In this document: piece after piece, positions 16,791 to 24,491 of the stretch
Position numbering within the stretch: position 1 is the first letter of the stretch
Layout of the letters: every line of letters begins with the position of its first letter
From: Gammaproteobacteria bacterium HGW-Gammaproteobacteria-4
Lineage (GTDB): Bacteria > Pseudomonadota > Gammaproteobacteria > Xanthomonadales > Xanthomonadaceae
DNA: 50,803 nucleotides
Direction of reading: 5' to 3'
Assembly (NCBI GenBank): GCA_002839995.1
Contig: PGZC01000009.1
Location: 1 to 50,803 of the forward strand
Position numbers and translations under genes: made by a program
The notes under the pieces: generated by a model
Told to the model about the DNA's origin: nothing
Database searches by the model: none
What the model saw: only the letters and a program-made list of their open reading frames with translations

Positions 16791-19719
16791 GACCGTTCTC
16801 CTGCCCCATATTCCCATTGACTCGTTGTGCGCGACTGCCGTGCGCCGTATCCGCAAGCAGGTCGATCTGCGCGGCGATCAAAGCCAGCTGCCGCTCGATC
16901 ACCTGTTGTGCCGCTTCGGTACCCGCATCCGCAGCCCACGGCGCGGGCGTCGCGGCAACCGTTGCCGACGCTGCGGCCGACGGCGGCGAATGCAGCGGCG
17001 GCGCAGTCGTATCGATGTGGGTTGCACGCGCCGCCGACGCCGCAGGTTGCACCCAGAACCGCTTGCGCTCGAACGGATACGTGGGCAGCGCAATCCGTGC
17101 GCGTGGCGCGCCCTGGATATGCTCCCAGTCCGGGGTAATCCCCGCCAACCACAGCCGGCCGACGGCCTGCATCAGGTTTTCGCGATCCGATCCGGCTGCC
17201 TGCAAAGGGCCAAGGCAGGACACGACCCCCTGTCCGCGCTCACGTGGCAACGACTGGCGTGCGAGCGTGCCCAGGGTTTGTCCAGGGCCCACCTCCACGA
17301 ATACCGCATGTTCGTCACTGGCGGCGAACACCACGCTGTCGGCGAATCGGACCGGCTCGAGCAATTGCGCCGCCCAGTACGCCGGATCGCACACGTCTTG
17401 CGCGTCGAGACGGCATGCCCGCGCCGTGGAAATGAACTCAAGCGATGGCGCGTGGCGCGCAACCGAAGACACTGCATCGGCGAGCGGCGCGCACACCGGG
17501 TTCATCATCGACGAATGAAACGCGTGTGATGTGCGCAGCGCTGAGCAATGAATGCCCTGCCCGAGCAAGGTAGCAGACAGCGTTTCGATGCTGTCTGTCG
17601 GCCCACTGAGCACGACAAGCTCCGGGGCATTGACCGCCGCAACGCCGACATCCGCTGGCAAGTGTTCGGCAAGTGTCGGCAATGCAGCGCGAACTGCCAG
17701 CATTCGACCCGTTGGCTGCGCCTGCATCAGACGCGCCCGTGCCGCGACCAGGCGAATGCCGTCCTCGATCGAAAACACGCCAGCGGCACACGCTGCGGCA
17801 TATTCACCGACGCTATGGCCCATCACCGCCGACGGGCGGATCGACCAGTTTGCGAGCAATGCGCAAAGCGCCATCTCCATCGCGAACATCGCCGGTTGCG
17901 CGACGCGCGTCTGCTCCAGCCTTTCCTCCGCTTGCGCGCGCCCCGGCGCATCGGTGTCTGGCTGCCACAACAGAAGCGAGCGCATCTCGCGTGCCAGGTC
18001 ATGATCCGATGCCAAGGCGTTGCAGCAGCGATCGATCGCATCCCGGAATGCCGGCTCTGCCCGATACAAACCGGCGGCCATACCGGGGTACTGGGCGCCC
18101 TGGCCGGGAAACATGAAAATCAGCCGCGGCATCGACGTACGCAGCGTACTGCTATGGGCACGCTGCGCCGGTGCAAGCAGTTTGCCGGCTGCGCTGGCCA
18201 TCGTGTCCGCGACAATGAACCGGCGGTGCTCGAACTCGCGCCGGCCTACCTGCAATGTGTAAGCCGCATCCGCCAACCGATCATCGGGGAGTTGCGCAAG
18301 CGCCGATCCGAGACGCTCGGCCTGTTGCGCCAGCGCAGACTCGCTTCGCGCCGACAGGATCAGCAGACTGGGCGACGCGTCATGCTGTCGCGACGCCAAC
18401 GTCGGCGCCTCTTCCACGATCACGTGGGCGTTGGTGCCACCCACACCGAACGAGCTCACTCCCGCGCGGCGCGGCCATTGCGCCGCCGGCCAGTCGTGCA
18501 ACCGGGTGTTGACATAGAACGGGCTGTTGGCAAAATCGATACGCGGATTGGGCCGGGTAAAGTTGATCTGTGGCGGCAGCACCCGCTCGTGCAGACACAG
18601 CGCGGTCTTGATCAGGCCGATCGCTCCCGATGCGATATCGAGATGGCCGAGATTGGCCTTGACCGAACCGATCGCGCAAAATCCGGTATCCGCCGTATAC
18701 GCGCGATAGGCAGCAGTCAGGCTGCTCACTTCGATCGGGTCACCGATGGGAGTCGCAGTGCCGTGTGCTTCGACGTAGCCGATGGTGCGCGCGTCGATAT
18801 CCGCCATCGCCAGCGCAAGCGAGATCACCTCGGTCTGACCTTCCACGCTGGGCGCGGTGTAGCTGACTTTCTTGCCGCCATCGTTGTTGATCGCGTAACC
18901 GCGGATTACGCCATAGATGGTGTCGCCCGCCGCCACTGCGTCTTCCACGCGTTTGAGGAGCACCACGGCAGCGCCATTGCTGAAAACGGTGCCCGCCGAG
19001 TTTTCGTCGAACGTGCGGCAACGACCGTCGTGCGAAAGCATCCCGCCCTCTTTGTACTGATAGCCTTTCTTTTGCGGCAGGACGATGGTCACACCACCGG
19101 CCAATGCCATGTCGCACTGGTAGCTGGCAATGCTCTGGCAGGCGTTCACGATCGCGACCAGGGAGGTCGAACAGGCGGTTTGGAGCGTCATCGCCGGTCC
19201 GCGCAAACCGAGCTTGAACGCCACTCGGGTGGCAAGGTAATCCTTGTCGTTACCCAATTCGGTTTGCAACGACCCGACCTGAATCGAGCTTACGAGTTCG
19301 GCGAGAAAGGCGGGATCCGAACACAGGTTCCACATCAGGTAGGTATCCATGTAGCAGCCACCGAACACGCCGATCGCGCCCGGATAGCGGCTCGCATCGT
19401 AGCCGGCGTGTTCGAGCGCTTCCGAGCAGATTTCGAGAAACACCCGGTGCTGCGGATCCATCATTTCCGCTTCGCGCGGCAGATATCCGAAGAATCTGGC
19501 GTCGAACAGATCGATGTCGTCGAGCAGCCCTTTTGCACATACCAACCCCGACGCGTTCTCGGCGATCGATTGAGCGCCGATTTCGAGATCATCGACCGAA
19601 AAATGGCTGACCGACTCCACGCCGTTGCGAATGTTGGCCCAGAATCGCGGGACGTCGGGCGCCCCGGGAAAACGTCCCGACATCCCGACGATCGCAATGC
19701 CATCCATTTGCGTGCTCAT
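16783..19719 (-). CDS. Type I polyketide synthase, KS-AT
   Basis: 978 residues. The ketosynthase spans ~5-430 with the catalytic triad C183 (TACSTS), H319 (EAHGTAT) and H359 (NLGHLD). The acyltransferase spans ~530-850 with S636 in GHSVGEY and HAFH at 732-735, the usual signature of malonyl-CoA selection. There is no ketoreductase, dehydratase or carrier domain, so the beta-keto group is left for the aminotransferase in the next protein, which also supplies the ACP. The C-terminal ~140 residues are an Ala/Pro linker ending in an amphipathic helix, QQVIERQLALIAAQIDLLAD, probably for docking or dimerisation. The start overlaps the FkbH-like gene's stop as ATGA. Confidence 0.95.
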   Translation of the reverse strand: MSTQMDGIAIVGMSGRFPGAPDVPRFWANIRNGVESVSHFSVDDLEIGAQSIAENASGLVCAKGLLDDIDLFDARFFGYLPREAEMMDPQHRVFLEICSEALEHAGYDASRYPGAIGVFGGCYMDTYLMWNLCSDPAFLAELVSSIQVGSLQTELGNDKDYLATRVAFKLGLRGPAMTLQTACSTSLVAIVNACQSIASYQCDMALAGGVTIVLPQKKGYQYKEGGMLSHDGRCRTFDENSAGTVFSNGAAVVLLKRVEDAVAAGDTIYGVIRGYAINNDGGKKVSYTAPSVEGQTEVISLALAMADIDARTIGYVEAHGTATPIGDPIEVSSLTAAYRAYTADTGFCAIGSVKANLGHLDIASGAIGLIKTALCLHERVLPPQINFTRPNPRIDFANSPFYVNTRLHDWPAAQWPRRAGVSSFGVGGTNAHVIVEEAPTLASRQHDASPSLLILSARSESALAQQAERLGSALAQLPDDRLADAAYTLQVGRREFEHRRFIVADTMASAAGKLLAPAQRAHSSTLRTSMPRLIFMFPGQGAQYPGMAAGLYRAEPAFRDAIDRCCNALASDHDLAREMRSLLLWQPDTDAPGRAQAEERLEQTRVAQPAMFAMEMALCALLANWSIRPSAVMGHSVGEYAAACAAGVFSIEDGIRLVAARARLMQAQPTGRMLAVRAALPTLAEHLPADVGVAAVNAPELVVLSGPTDSIETLSATLLGQGIHCSALRTSHAFHSSMMNPVCAPLADAVSSVARHAPSLEFISTARACRLDAQDVCDPAYWAAQLLEPVRFADSVVFAASDEHAVFVEVGPGQTLGTLARQSLPRERGQGVVSCLGPLQAAGSDRENLMQAVGRLWLAGITPDWEHIQGAPRARIALPTYPFERKRFWVQPAASAARATHIDTTAPPLHSPPSAAASATVAATPAPWAADAGTEAAQQVIERQLALIAAQIDLLADTAHGSRAQRVNGNMGQENGHE

Positions 19720-21899
19720 TTCACCATTCCCGAGCGATTGGCGGCCCGCACGCGGGCCTCGCGCATGCGGTTGCCGCGATGTCTGGCGTCTATGCCGGTC
19801 GCACTGAGCGGCGCCGCACCCGATAAATGCGCCGCCAGCGAAGCCACAGTCGGGTGCTGAAAGAGCGTGGCTATTTCAAGTGGAATCTTGAGCCGCTGGT
19901 GAAGTAGCGAATGCACCTGCACCAGGTGGATGGACTTGCCGCCCAAATCCTGAAAATGGTCGTGTGCACCGACTGGACCGGTTCGCAGCACCTTCTCCCA
20001 GATCGTGGCGATCTCGCGTTCCATGGCGGCCGACGGCGTGACGAAACCGGTATGCAGATCGGGCCGTGGGCGTACCCGGCTTGCCATCGCCATCTCCACG
20101 TTTGCGCCACTGGTCAGGGTGTGGGCAATGTACTGGTAATGTTCAGTCAAGGCAGGCTCAATCAAGGCAGCCCCAACGGCAGTGACGGGATGTGCCATGT
20201 CGGCGGTCGGTTCGACTCCGGGTTCGGATAGCTGATCGGAACCCGCCGATGGATCGAACACCAATTTGGCAGCATCATCGGCAGCCATGCCGAAGCGATG
20301 GCAATCCGCGTCCGCCTGATCGTTGAAAACGCCCTGCAAAAACTGTTCGGCTGGCCCGTTACGCTCGCCACGCCGGAACCGAACGACAACGCGCGTAGCG
20401 CCTGCGTCGAGCGCGAACTTGCCGGCCGCCGCCAGCATCCGATGTTCGATGCCGCGCCCAAGTGCGCGACAGCTGAGCGTAACCAGACTCAGCTCCAACG
20501 CGTCGCCGCATACTTGCCCCAGCAGTTGTCCTACGATGCCGTAGTCGCCGAAACGATCGCGCGCGCGAACGGCGTAATGAAACCCGCCGGCACAACGCGC
20601 CACGTCACGCAACTCGTGTGCCTGATAACGAACGAGGCTGGTGTTGAACTGATTGGTTCGCTGGCAAAGCTGCGCCAGTCGCTCCAGGTCATCGGGTCGC
20701 GCGGGCGCGATCGCCACGTCGAGTTCCAGGCCATCCAGAAACTCCTTCAGCGATTGCGTGCTCTTGCGCAACGCGAACCGCGCCGCCTGATCCTGATACA
20801 TCCGTGCGCGATTCAGATCCTCAGCCGTGCTTGCCGTCCGGTCGAACAACCACAGGTGATCGACGAAGTCCTGCATCGCCTTGTCGTCGGTGGGCACCTG
20901 GATGCTCATCACTTGCGGGCATGCAGCGCGCATCGCCGCGCACTCGATCGGGTTGTCGTCCAGAAACAGCACGCTGTCCAGGCCCAACCCCAACTGCGAA
21001 CACACTTCACGCAAGTTCGACGGTTTGGGCGACCAGTCGATTCGGGTGGCGGCCCAGCCGGACCACGGCAACCGCATCGCCTTGTTGCATGCGAACAGAT
21101 CGCGGACGTCGGAGTCCTCGTTCTTGCTGAGCAGGCATAGCAACCGGCCGCTTCGATTTTGCTCAAGCAACGCGTTCTGCAAGGCAACGTGTCCCGGATC
21201 GATACGGATACCGGAGCAGCCGTCCTCGGCAACCGCGCCAGCCCACAACGTATGGTCGCCATCAACCGCGATCATCTTGACAGGTGCCCGTGTCAGCGCG
21301 ACGTACCAGCGCACAATGGCCGTCGCCAGAACTGCCAGTGCCGATGTGCTGTAGGGGACGTGAGCAACACGTTCCGCCACGGCATCGGCTACGGACTGGA
21401 CGCGGTACAGCGCCATATTGTGCTCACCCGCCTGCACGTGAACGTTCGCCGTGCCGGCGAGCAATGAACGCAGTTGCTCGGTTGCACGGACCGATACGTC
21501 GCGGTGCGCCGACGCCGGGCCAATCAGGACCAGGCAGGGAACCCGGTGCTCGAACGATTGCAGTGCGTTGGCCACTTCGGTAACCCGAGCCATCACGTCT
21601 TCCCAACCCGGTTCACGCGCATTCGGTGCTGTCAGATCGGACCAGCGAAAGAGCAAGACATTGATGCCGAGCCGATTGCGCCGCAACATGCTGTCCGGAT
21701 CCAACAGTTGTTGAAACATCTGTGCGTACGGAGCAAGCGTCGGTTGCAGATTCAATCGCAACAGATCGGTCCAGAACTCCAGAGGCTCCAGCAACGGATC
21801 GAGCGTGTAGCTACCGGCCAATGCCAACAAAGGCCGTTCGCCAACCGCCGAGGCGGCGTCGCCAGATCGAGCCAATTGAGTCAACATATTGGTATTCAT
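19716..21899 (-). CDS. FkbH-like HAD-family protein with C-terminal carrier domain
   Basis: 727 residues from the ATG at 21899. Residues ~20-190 form the N-terminal domain usual in long FkbH-like proteins. Residues ~205-350 are the HAD domain with the DxD motif at D213/D215 in AVDGDHTLW, SKN at 258-260 and FLDDNP. Residues ~380-540 are the GNAT-like C-terminal part. Residues ~610-690 are a carrier domain with S656 in DLGGKSIHL. FkbH-type enzymes move the glyceryl group of 1,3-bisphosphoglycerate to a carrier protein while removing phosphate. The FkbK/FkbI dehydrogenases needed for methoxymalonyl formation are absent here, so a starter-unit role feeding the KS-AT is more likely. The cysteine usually next to SKN is shifted to C255, so glyceryl transfer needs testing. 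Confidence 0.85.
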   Translation of the reverse strand: MNTNMLTQLARSGDAASAVGERPLLALAGSYTLDPLLEPLEFWTDLLRLNLQPTLAPYAQMFQQLLDPDSMLRRNRLGINVLLFRWSDLTAPNAREPGWEDVMARVTEVANALQSFEHRVPCLVLIGPASAHRDVSVRATEQLRSLLAGTANVHVQAGEHNMALYRVQSVADAVAERVAHVPYSTSALAVLATAIVRWYVALTRAPVKMIAVDGDHTLWAGAVAEDGCSGIRIDPGHVALQNALLEQNRSGRLLCLLSKNEDSDVRDLFACNKAMRLPWSGWAATRIDWSPKPSNLREVCSQLGLGLDSVLFLDDNPIECAAMRAACPQVMSIQVPTDDKAMQDFVDHLWLFDRTASTAEDLNRARMYQDQAARFALRKSTQSLKEFLDGLELDVAIAPARPDDLERLAQLCQRTNQFNTSLVRYQAHELRDVARCAGGFHYAVRARDRFGDYGIVGQLLGQVCGDALELSLVTLSCRALGRGIEHRMLAAAGKFALDAGATRVVVRFRRGERNGPAEQFLQGVFNDQADADCHRFGMAADDAAKLVFDPSAGSDQLSEPGVEPTADMAHPVTAVGAALIEPALTEHYQYIAHTLTSGANVEMAMASRVRPRPDLHTGFVTPSAAMEREIATIWEKVLRTGPVGAHDHFQDLGGKSIHLVQVHSLLHQRLKIPLEIATLFQHPTVASLAAHLSGAAPLSATGIDARHRGNRMREARVRAANRSGMVK

Positions 21900-21903
21900 C
21901 GCA

Positions 21904-22830
21904 TTACACTTTCGAGCCCACTCGGAAACTGCCCAACCCGCTTGCTGAGTGCAGCACCGACGCCAGGCCGAGCAGCGCTCCAACCGCGGTCAGGTACCAG
22001 CAGATCATGTGTGTCTTCCAGACTGCACTGCCCGAGAACGAGCGAAGGCGACGCATCTCTGCCACTACCGCGCTCCAGTTGTGGCGATTGGCAAAACTTG
22101 AGCTCACCGAAATGCAGGTACTGAGAGTGCGTGTGGTGTGCCACCATCCGCACGGCACAAACAACGACTCGCCAGGGCCAAGCGCAACCCGCACCTGTCT
22201 GGCCAGCGCAAACGCCGGAAACTGCGCAAGATCAACCGCGAACGGGTCTGGGATTTTCGACACCAGGTACGCTTTGTCGCTGGGGTAAAGATACTGCCCT
22301 TGGTCTGGATCAAAAAGGAGAAATTCCTTCTCTCCGATGAGGTTTGAGACCACGTTGTGCGTCATCCAATCGTCGTAGTGCAGCGGTATTTTGGTGCCTG
22401 TCCCACTCATGAAAAATTGATTCAGGTGGTGTGGCCGTGGCCAGTTTTTTGGCATCAAGCGGCTGCTGAGCCAATCAGCGCGGGAATAACATACAGCCGG
22501 GCTGATATCGCTGATCAGCTCCGGCCAATCAGATTGGATGTTGATGTTTCTAAGATACGGTGCAGGCTGATCGAAACTGGACTCCGCCAGCGAATCGATG
22601 TAATCCGCCAGGCGCACCGACTCGCGTTGACCGCGGCATACGAACATCCGATCACCATATCGACTCCGAAAAAAATCCAATGACCAAAGCCCGCACGCGG
22701 GCCAAGCATCAATGGCACAAGTCAGAACCACCGGGTGCCGCGGAATGAGGAAGTTATCGCGGAAGTCGGCCTCGGACAATTTGCCGTGTCGTTCGACGAT
22801 CATCGCTTGGCACCGATTCGGTTCGCGCAT
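21904..22830 (-). CDS. JmjC/cupin_8-type Fe(II)-dependent oxygenase-like protein
   Basis: 308 residues; first gene of the minus-strand operon. A JmjC-like cupin spans ~20-245 with the metal-binding facial triad H151 and D153 (PLHYDDW) and H231 (GWWHTTRT). This triad is what 2-oxoglutarate-dependent hydroxylases of this family use. A hydrophobic stretch at ~278-297 (ICWYLTAVGALLGLASVL) looks like a C-terminal membrane anchor, which is unusual for the family. By position it may hydroxylate a building block or a carrier-bound intermediate of the assembly line. An alternative start at 22803 would shorten it by nine residues. The FkbH-like gene follows four bases after its stop. Confidence 0.8.
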   Translation of the reverse strand: MREPNRCQAMIVERHGKLSEADFRDNFLIPRHPVVLTCAIDAWPACGLWSLDFFRSRYGDRMFVCRGQRESVRLADYIDSLAESSFDQPAPYLRNINIQSDWPELISDISPAVCYSRADWLSSRLMPKNWPRPHHLNQFFMSGTGTKIPLHYDDWMTHNVVSNLIGEKEFLLFDPDQGQYLYPSDKAYLVSKIPDPFAVDLAQFPAFALARQVRVALGPGESLFVPCGWWHTTRTLSTCISVSSSFANRHNWSAVVAEMRRLRSFSGSAVWKTHMICWYLTAVGALLGLASVLHSASGLGSFRVGSKV

Positions 22831-22902
22831 CGCATATCATGCCTGCTTGGCACTACAGTGTTCGCAACAGAAACCCAAGCGACTACCCACCGGGCAGCGT
22901 CA
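22831..22902. promoter_or_regulatory. Divergent intergenic region between oxygenase and thioesterase genes
   Basis: Seventy-two bases separate the divergent starts, so promoters for the large minus-strand operon and for the plus-strand thioesterase must lie here or inside the 5' ends of the genes. I could not find a -35/-10 pair with good spacing on either strand. The assignment rests on gene layout only. Confidence 0.35.
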
Positions 22903-23631
22903 ATGATTCGATTGAAAAGCCTTGTCGCGCGACCGATGGCCAGAGTACGGCTGATCTGCGTCCCGTTTGCCGGGGCCGGAGCCGTCGCGTTTCGCCCGTG
23001 GGCAAAATTGCTCCCTGCCCACGTAGAAGCATTTGCGGTACAACTCCCGGGGCGCGAAGACGCAATCGCGCAGGTGCCGCTGACCGACTGGCATACGATG
23101 CGCGCCGAACTGATCGATGCCGTTTCGACGCTGCCGCCGCTGCCGACCGCGATATTCGGCCACAGCCTCGGTGCCGTGATCGGGTTGGAGCTCGCGCGCT
23201 GGCTGCAACGGGCGGCACCGGGATATCTGTTGCACCTGTTCGTGTCCGGACGGCCGTGGCCTGGGCGCGAGACTTCACCTACAAGCGGCGGCGCGGAACA
23301 ATCCGACACCGAATTGATGCGGTCGTTGGATGAACGATATGGCAGCCTCGCCACGTCGCTGTCGCATCCCGAAATCCGTGCCGTCGCCATGCAGGCGTTG
23401 CGTGCCGATCTGCAGCTGTTGGACTCGTATCGATACATCCCCATGGCGCCATTGGGATGCCCGCTGACGGCATTCAGCGGCAGCCTCGACCCGACAACCA
23501 CGCTCGATGACATGAACGCCTGGCGAGCGGAATCGACCGGACCGTTCCAGTTGCTGGAGATGCAGGGAGACCACTTCTTCATAGAGTCACAGCGCACTAT
23601 AGTGGTCTCCCACGTCGCTTCCAGACTGTAG
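22903..23631 (+). CDS. Type II thioesterase
   Basis: 242 residues from the ATG at 22903. It opens with VRLICVPFAGAGAVAFRPWA, typical of NRPS/PKS editing thioesterases of the GrsT/SrfAD type. The nucleophile is S88 in FGHSLGAVIGLELA, and the C-terminal histidine is in GDHFFI. Such stand-alone enzymes remove wrong or stalled acyl groups from carrier domains. It is transcribed divergently from the assembly-line operon, next to the oxygenase gene, which fits a proofreading role. An upstream in-frame TTG would add 56 residues that do not look like the family and overlap the divergent gene. Confidence 0.93.
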   Translation: MIRLKSLVARPMARVRLICVPFAGAGAVAFRPWAKLLPAHVEAFAVQLPGREDAIAQVPLTDWHTMRAELIDAVSTLPPLPTAIFGHSLGAVIGLELARWLQRAAPGYLLHLFVSGRPWPGRETSPTSGGAEQSDTELMRSLDERYGSLATSLSHPEIRAVAMQALRADLQLLDSYRYIPMAPLGCPLTAFSGSLDPTTTLDDMNAWRAESTGPFQLLEMQGDHFFIESQRTIVVSHVASRL

Positions 23632-23781
23632 TAAACGTGTTTATGCGGCCTCATTTGCACAATCTCGATTTCCCCGTCGTCCGCTTTCAGTAAACGTATT
23701 GCAACGCCGCATTCGGCCAATCCCGCCGGCCAGACATTTTTGCCGCGCCGCGTTAGCATAGGCGGCAGCACGAGGTACGCC

Positions 23782-24456
23782 ATGACACCGGATTTCAGCC
23801 AGATCTACGCAGAACTTGGACTGCTCCCGGGTTGCTCGCTGGAGGAATTCCAACGTGCGTACCGCCAACGTCTTTCCGAGCGCCATCCGGACAAGGCGCG
23901 CAGCGCTGTCATCCAACCCGGCGCGTTGCCGTTGAGCGAATTGATCGCGCTACATTCCAGCGCGATCGCGTTCCATCGCGAACATGGCCGCCTGCCCGGT
24001 GGCGCCGCTCCCGCAGGCCCACCACCAGCGACCCGCATCGACCGCAATCCCGTCCCTGCAATGGCCACCGACACGCGTCGTTCTCCAATCGTTCGTCGCG
24101 TGTTGGCTACCCTGCTGATCATCGGGCTGCTGTTGCTCGGCGCCCTGAACGAGCACTCAGACGCACCACCACCAACGACTACGGAGTTACCCGAGACACA
24201 ACAGGCTCCAAGATCGTTGCCGCCGTCCGAGTTGCGCAGCGGTCCGCTGGAGCTCGGCATGGATATGGCAACAATACGTGCGATCCAGGGCGAGCCGATG
24301 CGGATCAACGGGGGCACCTGGGAATACGGGCCATCGTGGTTGCGCATCGAGCATGGCGAACTCGTCGATTGGTACAGCTCGCCGCTGTATCGCCTGAAGA
24401 CCCGGACGCCATCGCCGGGTGTCGAATCGGAATCGTCAAGAACCCATCAACGTTGA
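23782..24456 (+). CDS. J-domain membrane protein
   Basis: 224 residues; the ATG at 23782 has GAGGT upstream. Residues ~3-45 look like a J-domain helix II-loop with the HPD signature at 35-37 (AYRQRLSERHPDK). A single transmembrane segment lies at ~105-125 (VLATLLIIGLLLLGAL). After a Pro/Thr-rich linker, residues ~155-210 form a small periplasmic domain with LELGMDMATIRAIQGEP then WEYGPSWLRIEHGELVDWY, similar in style to SmpA/OmlA-like modules. A J-domain implies it recruits DnaK on the cytoplasmic side. No link to the biosynthetic genes is evident. It converges with the sugar transferase gene, 35 bp apart. Confidence 0.7.
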   Translation: MTPDFSQIYAELGLLPGCSLEEFQRAYRQRLSERHPDKARSAVIQPGALPLSELIALHSSAIAFHREHGRLPGGAAPAGPPPATRIDRNPVPAMATDTRRSPIVRRVLATLLIIGLLLLGALNEHSDAPPPTTTELPETQQAPRSLPPSELRSGPLELGMDMATIRAIQGEPMRINGGTWEYGPSWLRIEHGELVDWYSSPLYRLKTRTPSPGVESESSRTHQR

Positions 24457-24491
24457 AGCCGATCGCGGCGCTAGCGAAGCACTACACCAGG

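Noticed and set aside
17548-19860. Long plus-strand open frame (770 codons) opposite the KS-AT gene
   Set aside because: It is the antisense of a fully conserved PKS gene; its translation has no domain motif and is rich in Arg/His as expected for shadow frames in high-GC DNA.
19716-21899. Methoxymalonyl-ACP extender pathway
   Set aside because: The dehydrogenases (FkbI/FkbK-like) and methyltransferase needed are absent, and the AT motif HAFH points to malonyl-CoA.
1-22830. MbtH-like protein gene
   Set aside because: Searched for because NRPS adenylation domains often need it; no MbtH signature was found in the window.
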